From Thiotrichales bacterium (GTDB taxonomy: Bacteria; Pseudomonadota; Gammaproteobacteria; Thiomicrospirales; Thiomicrospiraceae), in assembly GCA_016936535.1 (NCBI GenBank), contig JAFGXP010000017.1, positions 62,001 to 126,000 of the forward strand: a DNA stretch of 64,000 nt, read 5' to 3'. The notes under the pieces were generated by a model. The model was not told where the DNA came from and searched no databases. It saw only the letters and a list, made by a program, of their open reading frames with translations. The position numbers were made by a program, and so were the translations under genes. This document shows positions 53,066 to 62,242 of this stretch, piece by piece; the stretch's first letter is position 1, and the number at the start of each line of letters is the position of its first letter.

Positions 53066-53620
53066 ATGCTTGATGAAAACGCGATCCGTCAACTCTTACT
53101 TGAATGTGCGCAACAGAACCAAAAAGCAATGCAAAGCTTGTATCGCCTTACCGCCTCTAAGCTCTATGGCGCTGCACTCAGACTCCTGCAAAATCGCGAC
53201 CTCGCGGATGAAGCCTTACAAGAGGCCTTTGTGCATATTTGGTATAAAGCATCGGAATACGATGCGGAAAAAGGCAGTCCAATCGCGTGGATGGCAACGA
53301 TTGTGCGCTACCGTGCGGTGGACATCATTCGCCGTGAGGCCTCGCAAAGCAATCGCGCTCAAGCCCTGCACCATGAATTAGAAATTCAGGTCGAGGACGA
53401 TTTTTTTGAAGATCACCGAGCAGAGCAAAATCAACACTTAGAAGCGCTACAACATTGTTTGGAACAACTTGACGACAACCACCGACGCTCGGTTTTGTTC
53501 TCTTATTACTACGGCTACTCGCACCACGAAGTAGTCGAAAAACTTCAACGCCCTTTGGGGACGATTAAATCTTGGATTCGCCGCGGTCTGCAAAGCATCC
53601 GGGAGTGTATGCAATTATGA
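53066..53620 (+). CDS. ECF-subfamily RNA polymerase sigma factor
   Basis: Sigma region 2 (DLADEALQEAFVHIWYKASEYDAEKGSPIAWMATIVRYRAVD) and region 4 (YYYGYSHHEVVEKLQRPLGTIKSWIRRGLQSI). Confidence 0.93.
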   Translation: MLDENAIRQLLLECAQQNQKAMQSLYRLTASKLYGAALRLLQNRDLADEALQEAFVHIWYKASEYDAEKGSPIAWMATIVRYRAVDIIRREASQSNRAQALHHELEIQVEDDFFEDHRAEQNQHLEALQHCLEQLDDNHRRSVLFSYYYGYSHHEVVEKLQRPLGTIKSWIRRGLQSIRECMQL

Positions 53621-54381
53621 AACTGAACCACCCTACTCTTAAACAACGCTTGGCAGACGACTACGTGTTTGGCCTGATGTCGGATGCCAGTCGTCGTAAC
53701 TTTGAAAAACGGCTGTCCAACGATAGCGAGTTGAAACAGGCCTTGCGCAACAGCGAAGCCCTGTGGAATCAACTGGTACTGGCCATTCCAGAAACGCCTC
53801 CTTCAAAACAGGTTTGGCTAAAGATTGCCGAACGCCTGCAACTCACGCCAACCAAAGTGCATGAAATCACTCAAATGCGCCAAAATCTGGGCAACCTGCC
53901 GAGTGAACCCCAAAGACGTACCCCCAAATGGCTCGTCTCATGGGCCATCGCCGCCAGCATCAGTACGTTTGGACTAGGTACCTATCTGGGTGTACAACTT
54001 CAAATGCTAACACCCAGCACAACACAGACCGACAGCAGTCGTACTCTTGCCGTATTGGTTGGTGAAGCCAAACAAGCCGCTTGGTTGGTTGAACTGGACG
54101 CGCAACAACAGCAACTGCGCGTCAATACTCTAAATGTAGCCGCACTGGATACCACCCAAACTTATGAACTTTGGTTACTGTCTGAACAACTCGCACAGCC
54201 CTTATCGCTTGGCTTACTACCGGAACAAGGTTTTTATCAGAAAAACCTCGATACCGAACAAATCGCCCTACTGCAAAATGCCCAACAACTGGCAGTGACG
54301 GTTGAACCCGCCGGCGGCTCCCCAACCGGACAACCCACCCAAAACCCAACCTTCTTCGGACAGATTCGGCAGGTGAATTAA
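53617..54381 (+). CDS. RskA-like anti-sigma factor
   Basis: ATGA overlap with sigma gene; single TM; C-terminal RskA-like domain (YELWLLSEQLAQPLSLGLLPEQG...VTVEPAGGSPTGQPT). Confidence 0.9.
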   Translation: MKLNHPTLKQRLADDYVFGLMSDASRRNFEKRLSNDSELKQALRNSEALWNQLVLAIPETPPSKQVWLKIAERLQLTPTKVHEITQMRQNLGNLPSEPQRRTPKWLVSWAIAASISTFGLGTYLGVQLQMLTPSTTQTDSSRTLAVLVGEAKQAAWLVELDAQQQQLRVNTLNVAALDTTQTYELWLLSEQLAQPLSLGLLPEQGFYQKNLDTEQIALLQNAQQLAVTVEPAGGSPTGQPTQNPTFFGQIRQVN

Positions 54382-54453
54382 TCACTGGTAAGTAAAATAA
54401 TGAAAATCTCTCACCAATCAGACAACGGTAAAAGCGAACAGGAGCCGAAACAA

Positions 54454-55635
54454 ATGAAAATCGCCGTGGCAGGTACCGGCTATGTCGGCTTATCTTTGGC
54501 TGTTTTATTAGCCCAACATCACCAAGTAATTGCACTAGATATCGTTCCTGAAAAGATACGCTTGCTTAATCAAGGACTCTCACCGATTGCTGATGCTGAA
54601 ATTTCCGAATTTCTTGCACACAAGAAACTGAATCTTATCGCCACTTTAAATAAAGAGCTTGCATACAAAAATGCAAATTTTGTCATTATTGCGACACCTA
54701 CCGACTACGATAGCGAAACAAATACGTTCAATACCAAATCCGTCGAAGCAGTGATTAAGGATGTATTGGCAATCAATCCAGAAGCCATAATGGTGATCAA
54801 ATCAACTATTCCAGTTGGCTATACCGATCAAATTAAAACCCAATTTAACTGCCCAAATATTCTATTTTCTCCCGAGTTTTTACGTGAAGGTAAAGCGCTA
54901 TTTGACAACCTATATCCCAGCAGAATCATCGTGGGTGAAAAATCTCAACGTGCTCAGGTCTTTGCCAACCTTTTAATCGAGGGGGCTGCCAAACCAGCTC
55001 AAGAAATCTCTGTTTTATTTACGGATGCCACTGAAGCTGAAGCCGTCAAGCTTTTCTCAAATACCTATCTAGCCATGCGCGTCTCTTACTTCAACGAACT
55101 GGATTCCTATTGTGAAACACATGGCCTTAATACCAAACAAGTGATTAAAGGCGTAGGACTAGATCCGCGCATCGGTAATCACTATAACAATCCCAGTTTT
55201 GGGTACGGCGGATATTGTTTACCTAAGGATACAAAACAACTCCTCGCAAATTACAAAGATGTGCCGCAAAATTTAATCCATGCAATTGTGGAAGCCAATA
55301 GCACTCGTAAAGATTTTATTGCCGAACAGATTTTAAAGCGTAACCCCAAGGTAGTAGGAATTTATCGGCTGGTTATGAAACAGGGTTCAGACAACTTCCG
55401 AGCCAGCGCAATTCAAGGCATAATGAAACGAATCAAAGCCAAGGGAATCGAGGTAGTGGTTTACGAACCTGTATTGTCTGAAAAAGGTGAAACCGAATTC
55501 TTTCGCTCAAAAGTCATGAATGATCTGAGTGTGTTCAAAGCCGTAAGCGACGTGATTGTGGCAAATCGCTTAGTCGAGGATGTCCTGGATGTTAGAGATA
55601 AAGTCTATACTCGCGATCTATTTGGTACGGATTAA
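54454..55635 (+). CDS. ugd: Nucleotide-sugar (UDP-glucose) 6-dehydrogenase (ORF open from 54400)
   Basis: [57 protein letters not shown]. Confidence 0.93.
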   Translation: MKIAVAGTGYVGLSLAVLLAQHHQVIALDIVPEKIRLLNQGLSPIADAEISEFLAHKKLNLIATLNKELAYKNANFVIIATPTDYDSETNTFNTKSVEAVIKDVLAINPEAIMVIKSTIPVGYTDQIKTQFNCPNILFSPEFLREGKALFDNLYPSRIIVGEKSQRAQVFANLLIEGAAKPAQEISVLFTDATEAEAVKLFSNTYLAMRVSYFNELDSYCETHGLNTKQVIKGVGLDPRIGNHYNNPSFGYGGYCLPKDTKQLLANYKDVPQNLIHAIVEANSTRKDFIAEQILKRNPKVVGIYRLVMKQGSDNFRASAIQGIMKRIKAKGIEVVVYEPVLSEKGETEFFRSKVMNDLSVFKAVSDVIVANRLVEDVLDVRDKVYTRDLFGTD

Positions 55636-55680
55636 GAAGAACATAGGCAAAAGAAACGAAGAATCAAAAGACGAGATTAA

Positions 55681-55757
55681 TGGCGCGCTTGAGAAGATTC
55701 GAACTCCCGGCCTTCCCCTCCGGAGGGGGACGCTCTATCCAGCTGAGCTACAAGCGC
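55681..55757 (-). tRNA. tRNA-Arg (anticodon CCG), CCA encoded
   Basis: Minus strand GCGCTTGTAGCTCAGCTGGATAGAGCGTCCCCCTCCGGAGGGGAAGGCCGGGAGTTCGAATCTTCTCAAGCGCGCCA; 7-bp acceptor stem, loop CTCCGGA. Confidence 0.93.
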
Positions 55758-55903
55758 ATTATTGAAATGCAGGCGGTATTATAAAGATTTACCCAGATTT
55801 TGGTAGTTTTTTCATGCGGAGCTGTCTTATTGATAACTCGCCAGTCTCTGATTTGCCTGCTTAAGATTGTAGGTTTGTCTTTTGATTAAGGCGAGCTCTG
55901 TTT

Positions 55904-56635
55904 TCAGGAGGTTTTAAACTTATAGACGGGGCGCAGTTTTCCTTCGAACCAATAATCAACTTTTAAGGTACTTTTGCTTGAATCTAGGTTTTGTTTGGGG
56001 GAGTAAGTACCGGCAGCCGGATTTTCATTGATTTGTAATGAAGCCCACTTTAAAGCGGTTGCTTCCCACTCAATGGTCTCTTGGAGATGCATCGGGTAAT
56101 AACCGTCGAGAAATTTGCGCATAAAGGGGCCGCGCGGGATTTGCCACGTTTGGCTCACCGTATCATATGTTAGGGTTTGATTACGTCCATGGATACATAC
56201 CTCAGCACCCTGTTCAACTTGATAAAGCTCGACTTTAGCCGTCTGCAACTGATAACGCCCCACTCCTTTGGCGGATACCACTTTTAAATCGCTGGTGGTT
56301 TCTGGGTTATAGACAATGTCAATCGCCCGAATCGCATCCAGATTTTGATGGCATTGCTCAAAATACACTTTTCCCGTTTTTAAGGCATCTGATTCGAGAA
56401 TCAAACGGTTACTTAGCGCATAAACCCCCACTGTTTTCTGAGGATCGACCCACTTAAGTTGCCCTTGACTGACTTCAAGTGAGGCAAAAAAAGAGTCATC
56501 TTCTAACCAAGCCTTTTCTTCTGGCGTTAAATCTTCCTCTGGAATGGTTTGCAGTTCCAGCGCGTAAGCCGGGGGTAGGGATAAAAACATCCCTAAAAAT
56601 GCAAGCAACTTAACCTTCTGGCTTTTTAATTTCAT
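55904..56635 (-). CDS. Hypothetical secreted protein, divergent from photolyase
   Basis: Signal peptide MKLKSQKVKLLAFLGMFLSLPPAYALEL; no family recognised. Confidence 0.75.
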   Translation of the reverse strand: MKLKSQKVKLLAFLGMFLSLPPAYALELQTIPEEDLTPEEKAWLEDDSFFASLEVSQGQLKWVDPQKTVGVYALSNRLILESDALKTGKVYFEQCHQNLDAIRAIDIVYNPETTSDLKVVSAKGVGRYQLQTAKVELYQVEQGAEVCIHGRNQTLTYDTVSQTWQIPRGPFMRKFLDGYYPMHLQETIEWEATALKWASLQINENPAAGTYSPKQNLDSSKSTLKVDYWFEGKLRPVYKFKTS

Positions 56636-56683
56636 CTTGGCTTCCACGTATTTTGTTTCCAGCAATGCTAAAGGCAGTATTAC

Positions 56684-56711
56684 TATACACCACCTATACA
56701 ATAATTGTACA
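56684..56711. promoter_or_regulatory. Candidate CarH/LitR-type operator: three hexamers at 11-bp spacing
   Basis: TATACA-ccacc-TATACA-ataat-TGTACA. Confidence 0.5.
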
Positions 56712-56745
56712 ATCCAGTTTTAGTCAAATGACAGGAAGGCCAAGG

Positions 56746-58356
56746 GTGCAGTTGGTTTGGTTTAAACGCGATTTGCGCACAGTGGATCATGCTGCATTGG
56801 TTTTTGCTTGTCAGCAAGCCGAGCAAATGGGTCATGCGGTTTTAGCGCTTTATGTGATTGAGCCTTCGATTTGGCAGCAACCGGATGCTTCATTTCGTCA
56901 ATGGCAATTTGTTGAAGACAATTTGAACAGTCTAGAGCAGGCCTTAAATGTATTGGGTGTTCCCTTACTCAAGATGCTTGGCGAAATGCCGCAATGCCTT
57001 GACCAACTACAACGCTGGCACCCTATTCATCAACTTTGGAGTCATCAGGAAACTGGCAATGCGGCCAGTTATCTGCGTGACCGCAAGGTACAAAAATGGG
57101 TAAAGCAGCATCATATTAAATGGCAAGAATTACCCCAGCACCCGATCCAGCGTGGCCACTTAAATCGCGATGATTACGCACGCTTGTCCCATTATTTTTT
57201 ACAACAACCCGTCTGGCCGGCTCCGCAATTGTCTCCCGCGCTGCGGGCATGCAATAAGCGATTGCCCGTCTTTGAGTGGCAAAGCAGCGCTCAAAGCGGC
57301 TTTGACCAATGGCCAAAATTCTGGCAAAAGTTACAACCCACTCGACTTTTAAATGAAGACACTCAAAGAGGGGGACGCGAACGCGGCTTGGGGTGTTTGA
57401 ATCGGTTTTTACAGCGTGATGGACGACATTATTTGGCCACCTTAGCGAAACCGATTGATGGGGCGCGTTATTCATCGCGCTTAAGTCCGCATCTGGCTTG
57501 GGGCAGTCTCTCCATTCGCGAGGTGATTCAAGCGGTACAACGGCATTTACTCAATAATCCATTGCGTGCGCACAAAGACTTGGCGGCCTTGAATTCCCGT
57601 TTACATTGGCAAAGTCATTTTATGCAAAAACTTGAAACCGAACCCGAGATGGAGTTTTTCGCGTTGCATCGTCACTATGACAAACTCCGACCTTGGAGCC
57701 CTTCTGTTCTGGAACGCTTAACCGCTTGGCAGCGCGGACTAACCGGCATGCCGATGGTGGACGCCTGTATGCGCTGTTTACGTCAACGCGGTTGGTTGCC
57801 GTTTCGGATGCGGGCGATGTTGGTCAGTTATGCGAGTCATCAACTTTGGCTGCCTTGGCAGAGTTTTGCACCCTATTTAGCGCAACTGTTTACCGACTAT
57901 GAGCCTGGAATTCATTATTCACAAATCCAGATGCAATCGGCTACGACCGGTATCAACCAAATGCGCGTGTACAATCCTGTAAAACAAGCGCAAGAACACG
58001 ATCCTAAAGGTGAATTTATTGCCACTTGGTGCCCAGAGTTAGCCTATGTACCGGTGCCATTGCGCTTCCAGCCTTGGGAGATGCATTTGGATGAGCAAGA
58101 GGCCTTTGGCTGTCGGCTAGGACAAGATTATCCCCTTCCGATTGTCGAACATGAAGCGGCCGCTCGACACGCCAAGGCGGAACTTGCCAAAGTGCGTAAA
58201 AACACTGAGGCAAAAAACTTGAGTCAAGCTGTGTTTATCAAACATGGAAGTCGCCAAAAAACCCGACAAAAAACGCCTAAAACGTCCAAAAAATCCCTTA
58301 CCGCTGCTTCTAAGCAGCTTTCGCTCTTTCCTGACGACGAAGAGATTCATTCATGA
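56746..58356 (+). CDS. Cryptochrome/DNA photolyase family protein (GTG start preferred; ORF open from 56653, ATG 56728)
   Basis: [24 protein letters not shown]-binding region ([59 protein letters not shown]); AGGAAGG RBS ahead of GTG. Confidence 0.92.
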   Translation: MQLVWFKRDLRTVDHAALVFACQQAEQMGHAVLALYVIEPSIWQQPDASFRQWQFVEDNLNSLEQALNVLGVPLLKMLGEMPQCLDQLQRWHPIHQLWSHQETGNAASYLRDRKVQKWVKQHHIKWQELPQHPIQRGHLNRDDYARLSHYFLQQPVWPAPQLSPALRACNKRLPVFEWQSSAQSGFDQWPKFWQKLQPTRLLNEDTQRGGRERGLGCLNRFLQRDGRHYLATLAKPIDGARYSSRLSPHLAWGSLSIREVIQAVQRHLLNNPLRAHKDLAALNSRLHWQSHFMQKLETEPEMEFFALHRHYDKLRPWSPSVLERLTAWQRGLTGMPMVDACMRCLRQRGWLPFRMRAMLVSYASHQLWLPWQSFAPYLAQLFTDYEPGIHYSQIQMQSATTGINQMRVYNPVKQAQEHDPKGEFIATWCPELAYVPVPLRFQPWEMHLDEQEAFGCRLGQDYPLPIVEHEAAARHAKAELAKVRKNTEAKNLSQAVFIKHGSRQKTRQKTPKTSKKSLTAASKQLSLFPDDEEIHS

Positions 58357-58520
58357 GCCATAAAAAACCATTTCTGCCTGAAAAAATTTGTCCGGTTTGC
58401 TTGCGTCCGTTTTCGTGGCGAAAAAAATGGCAAAAAGATTGGGAGCAGGTAATTTACTGCTCAAAGGGCTGTCAAAAGCATAAAAATGCGCGAAAAAATG
58501 AGGCAAAAGCCAATGACTGA
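58353..58520 (+). CDS. DUF2256 small zinc-binding-like protein (55 aa)
   Basis: [59 protein letters not shown] overlap with photolyase; absent from supplied ORF list. Confidence 0.9.
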   Translation: MSHKKPFLPEKICPVCLRPFSWRKKWQKDWEQVIYCSKGCQKHKNARKNEAKAND

Positions 58521-60051
58521 ATCACTAAATGCCATCGACATTCATGAGCTGCAAGGATTTCCAGAGCGCATGGTCTTGTTGGATTGTGAAACCACCGGTG
58601 GCAAGGCAACCCGTGATCGAATCAGCGAAATCGCCCTTTTAGTGGTGGACCAAGGCCGTTTGTTAAAGCGATGGCATACGCTAATCAATCCGCAAACACC
58701 GATTCCGCCATGGATTCAAAAGCTCACCGGCATTCGCAACGAAATGGTTCAGAACGCGCCAACGTTTGCTGAGATTGCGCCCATCCTTCAAGCGGTCTGT
58801 GAAGATCGGGTTCTTGTCGCGCACAATGCGCGCTTTGATTATGGTTTTATCAAAAATGAATTCAAACGTCTTGGACAATCCTTTCAGGCCAAAACCCTGT
58901 GCTCAGTTAAACTGAGCCGACACTTTTATCCGCATTTTCACCGCCATACGCTCGATCACCTGATTGCCCGCTTAAACGTAACGCCGTCGGCACGACACCG
59001 AGCTCTGGGGGATGCTGAGGTCATATGGGCCTTTTTTTGTCAGCTCAACACCGAGTTTGACACCCAAGAGATTGAAGCGGCCTGCAGCAGTCTGCTAAAA
59101 AAGCCGGCTTTGCCGGCCAATTTGCCTTTGGCCAGTGTTCAAAATTTGCCGAGTCATCCGGGAGTCTATCGTTTTTGGGCTGAAGAACAGTTGCTGTATG
59201 TTGGCAAATCGGTACGGATTAAGGAACGCGTCCTCAGTCACTTTACCCAAGACCACGCGGTGGCCAAAGATGTGCAAATGAGTGGCCGGATTACGGATAT
59301 TGATTATCTCAGTACGCCCAGCGATTTCAGCGCGCAATTGATCGAAAGTGAGTGGGTTAAACAGCAAAGACCGCAAATGAACCGTCGCCTGAAAAAACAG
59401 ACTCAACTGTTTCAATGGCAATTACGTGCCGATGAAAACGGCTATCTTGGTTGTCATCTGGTCACGGCAGATAGCGATGCTGGGAACGATTCGGGAGAGG
59501 AAATGCGGTTTGGTCTGTTTCGTTCGCGCACTCAAGCCACCCAACGGCTGGAACAACTTTGCCAGCGTCATCAACTTTGTGCACACCTACTCGGCTTGGA
59601 AAAGCGTGGGACAGGAGGCTGCTTTGCGTTACAGCTAAAAAAGTGTTTAGGCGCGTGTTGCGGCAAAGAACCCCCCGCCAGCTACAACTTACGCCTGGTT
59701 GAAGCAATGGCTCGCTTTAAACAACAGGTCTGGCCTTGGCCAGAAGCGATTATTGTCAAAGAACCCAGTCATGAAGAAAGCGATGTTTGCTGGTATCACT
59801 GGATTGATCAATGGCGTTATCTACAGCGTTTTACCGATAGTGAAGCCCTATGCAGCCTGTTAAATGCGTTAGACGCAGACGACACGCAAATGCCGATTCC
59901 TAACCCTGCCGAGCCGCCGTTGTTTGACTTAGATACCTATGCCATTTTTGTGCGATTTCTGCTAAAAGAAAATCCGGCACCGCTGCAAATCATTCCCCTC
60001 TCTCAAGCGCGCCAAGGGTGTTTCGCACAGGGCTATCGAAATACAGAATAA
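58513..60051 (+). CDS. DnaQ-like 3'-5' exonuclease fused to GIY-YIG (UvrC/Cho-like) nuclease domain
   Basis: [53 protein letters not shown]; then [33 protein letters not shown]; start chosen at 58513 (ORF open from 58486). Confidence 0.9.
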   Translation: MTESLNAIDIHELQGFPERMVLLDCETTGGKATRDRISEIALLVVDQGRLLKRWHTLINPQTPIPPWIQKLTGIRNEMVQNAPTFAEIAPILQAVCEDRVLVAHNARFDYGFIKNEFKRLGQSFQAKTLCSVKLSRHFYPHFHRHTLDHLIARLNVTPSARHRALGDAEVIWAFFCQLNTEFDTQEIEAACSSLLKKPALPANLPLASVQNLPSHPGVYRFWAEEQLLYVGKSVRIKERVLSHFTQDHAVAKDVQMSGRITDIDYLSTPSDFSAQLIESEWVKQQRPQMNRRLKKQTQLFQWQLRADENGYLGCHLVTADSDAGNDSGEEMRFGLFRSRTQATQRLEQLCQRHQLCAHLLGLEKRGTGGCFALQLKKCLGACCGKEPPASYNLRLVEAMARFKQQVWPWPEAIIVKEPSHEESDVCWYHWIDQWRYLQRFTDSEALCSLLNALDADDTQMPIPNPAEPPLFDLDTYAIFVRFLLKENPAPLQIIPLSQARQGCFAQGYRNTE

Positions 60052-60119
60052 GTCCACACCTAGCAATCAAAATTGGTTTTGCCTTTCCCAAGCTTCTCGT
60101 ACTGTTTCAGGAGACTCTC

Positions 60120-61736
60120 ATGTCATCGTTCGCTTTTACTGCGCAGCAACAGACCCTGCTGACTCGACCCATTCGCAATTTGGCACTGATTTTTGGTGAT
60201 CAACTCAATCACGATAGCGCCTTGTTTTGCGAACTGGATCCCGCTCAAGACCTTATTCTGATGCAAGAGGTTGCACAAGAAAGCGCAGAGCCTTTATCCA
60301 GTTGGTCGCGTACTGTTTTGTTTTTGAGTGCCATGCGTCATTTTGCAGAAGCCCTCGTAGAGCAGAATTGGCCCTTGTTATACCTTAAGGCTCAGCAGTC
60401 AGTTCCCTCCCTAGCCGAAGGCGTAGAAGCGGTGCTTGCCCAACAAAAAGCGATAGGCAATCAGCCCCACATCTTGGCGGTTTTACCGGGCGATGCCGAG
60501 GTCAAACAAACCCTAGATCAGCTGGCCAAGCGCTGGCAATGCCGAATTGATTGGCGGGCGGATCGACATTTTCTGGCAGAAGAAGGCGAATTTAGCGCTT
60601 GGTTGGCGGGGAAAAAACAACCGCGTATGGAATATTGGTATCGGCATTTGCGGCAACGACTCGGGATCTTAATGACCGAAAATGCCAATGGAAAACAGGA
60701 ACCGATTGGCGGTAGCTGGAATTTGGATCATCAAAATCGTCGCGCTTTTGACAAATCCGGCCCATCACTTCACTTTACCGAACCCCAGTGGGGCGAAGAC
60801 AAACATTGCATGGCGGTAATTGAAGAAATCTCCGCCTTGAGATGGCCATTAGCCGGCGAAAAAGTGGATACTCAACCTTGGCTTTGGCCACTGAATCGTT
60901 CGCAAGCACAAAGCTTGCTCGCACACTTTATTGAACATAAATTACCTTATTTTGGCGATTACCAAGATGCCATGTGGCTAAAACAACCCTTCTTATTTCA
61001 TGCGCGACTGGCCACCGCCCTGAACCTCAAGCTGCTAAATCCAAGGGAGGTCGAGGCGGCAGCCGAAACCGCTTATCATCAAGGCCACGCGCCCTTAAAT
61101 GCGGTAGAAGGTTTTATTCGGCAAATTGTCGGTTGGCGCGAATATGTCCGAGGGTTGTATTGGAGTCATCGCGCACACTGGTTGAGCATGAATGCCCTGA
61201 ATGCACAACGCAGTCTGCCCGCTTTTTACTGGCATGGCAAAACGCAGATGGTTTGTCTAGCTCAATCGGTTGGTCAAGTGCTGCAATACGGTTATGGTCA
61301 TCACATTCAACGCCTGATGGTCACCGGTCTCTTCAGTTTGTTGTACGGTGTTAAACCGCAAGCCATACACGCATGGTACTTGGGTATGTTTGTCGATGCC
61401 GTGGCATGGGTTGAGGTGCCAAACACTTTGGGAATGAGCCAGTTTGCCGATGGCGGTATGGTTGGCTCTAAGCCCTACATTGCCAGTGGTGCTTACATCC
61501 AAAAGATGTCAAACTATTGCCAGAGTTGTCGCTATCATCCTAAAGAAGCCAGTAGTGACAGAGCCTGTCCTTTTACGACCCTGTATTGGCACTTCATTGC
61601 CCAACATCCCGATTGGATTGCCGGCCATCCAAGATTGGGCATGCAGTGGAAAAACTGGCACAACAAAAAACCGGCTGAACAACAAGCGATACACCAAAGA
61701 GCCCAGTGGCTGTTTGACCATATTGAAATCATTTAG
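60120..61736 (+). CDS. FeS-containing bacterial cryptochrome/photolyase (PhrB, (6-4)-type) family (ORF open from 60018)
   Basis: LALIFGDQLNHDSALF; conserved Cys pattern MVC-(87)-C-x2-C-x12-C (YCQSCRYHPKEASSDRACPF). Confidence 0.93.
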   Translation: MSSFAFTAQQQTLLTRPIRNLALIFGDQLNHDSALFCELDPAQDLILMQEVAQESAEPLSSWSRTVLFLSAMRHFAEALVEQNWPLLYLKAQQSVPSLAEGVEAVLAQQKAIGNQPHILAVLPGDAEVKQTLDQLAKRWQCRIDWRADRHFLAEEGEFSAWLAGKKQPRMEYWYRHLRQRLGILMTENANGKQEPIGGSWNLDHQNRRAFDKSGPSLHFTEPQWGEDKHCMAVIEEISALRWPLAGEKVDTQPWLWPLNRSQAQSLLAHFIEHKLPYFGDYQDAMWLKQPFLFHARLATALNLKLLNPREVEAAAETAYHQGHAPLNAVEGFIRQIVGWREYVRGLYWSHRAHWLSMNALNAQRSLPAFYWHGKTQMVCLAQSVGQVLQYGYGHHIQRLMVTGLFSLLYGVKPQAIHAWYLGMFVDAVAWVEVPNTLGMSQFADGGMVGSKPYIASGAYIQKMSNYCQSCRYHPKEASSDRACPFTTLYWHFIAQHPDWIAGHPRLGMQWKNWHNKKPAEQQAIHQRAQWLFDHIEII

Positions 61737-61758
61737 TATCTAACCTTAAAGGATCGAT

Positions 61759-62232
61759 ATGCCTGATTCTCTGCTTTTTATGCAGCGCGCCATCGCGCTT
61801 TCAATCGAAAAAATGCAACAAGGCTGCGGCGGTCCTTTTGGCGCGGTGATTGTTAAGGATGGTCAAGTCATTGCGGAGGGGTTTAATCAAGTCACCAGCC
61901 AAAATGACCCGACTGCGCACGCAGAAATCAGCGCCATTCGTCAGGCCTGCCAACAATTGCAGACTTTTGACTTACACGGCTGTCAACTTTACACCAGCTG
62001 CGAACCCTGCCCAATGTGCCTCAGTGCCATTTGCTGGGCTAGAATAGATCAAGTTTTCTACGCCAACACCCGTGAAGACGCGGCTCGCATTGGCTTTGAC
62101 GACGCTTTTTTCTACCAACAAGTTTGCGCACCGATTGAACAGCGTACAATCCCCTTTACCCAAATCGGTCGCGACCAAGCGCTCAATGCCTTTGCTCAAT
62201 GGCAAGAAAAAGACGATAAGGTCAACTATTAA
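61759..62232 (+). CDS. Nucleoside/guanine deaminase (CMP/dCMP deaminase fold)
   Basis: DPTAHAEISAIRQAC, YTSCEPCPMCLSAICWARID. Confidence 0.9.
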   Translation: MPDSLLFMQRAIALSIEKMQQGCGGPFGAVIVKDGQVIAEGFNQVTSQNDPTAHAEISAIRQACQQLQTFDLHGCQLYTSCEPCPMCLSAICWARIDQVFYANTREDAARIGFDDAFFYQQVCAPIEQRTIPFTQIGRDQALNAFAQWQEKDDKVNY

Positions 62233-62242
62233 GGAGAGTAAA

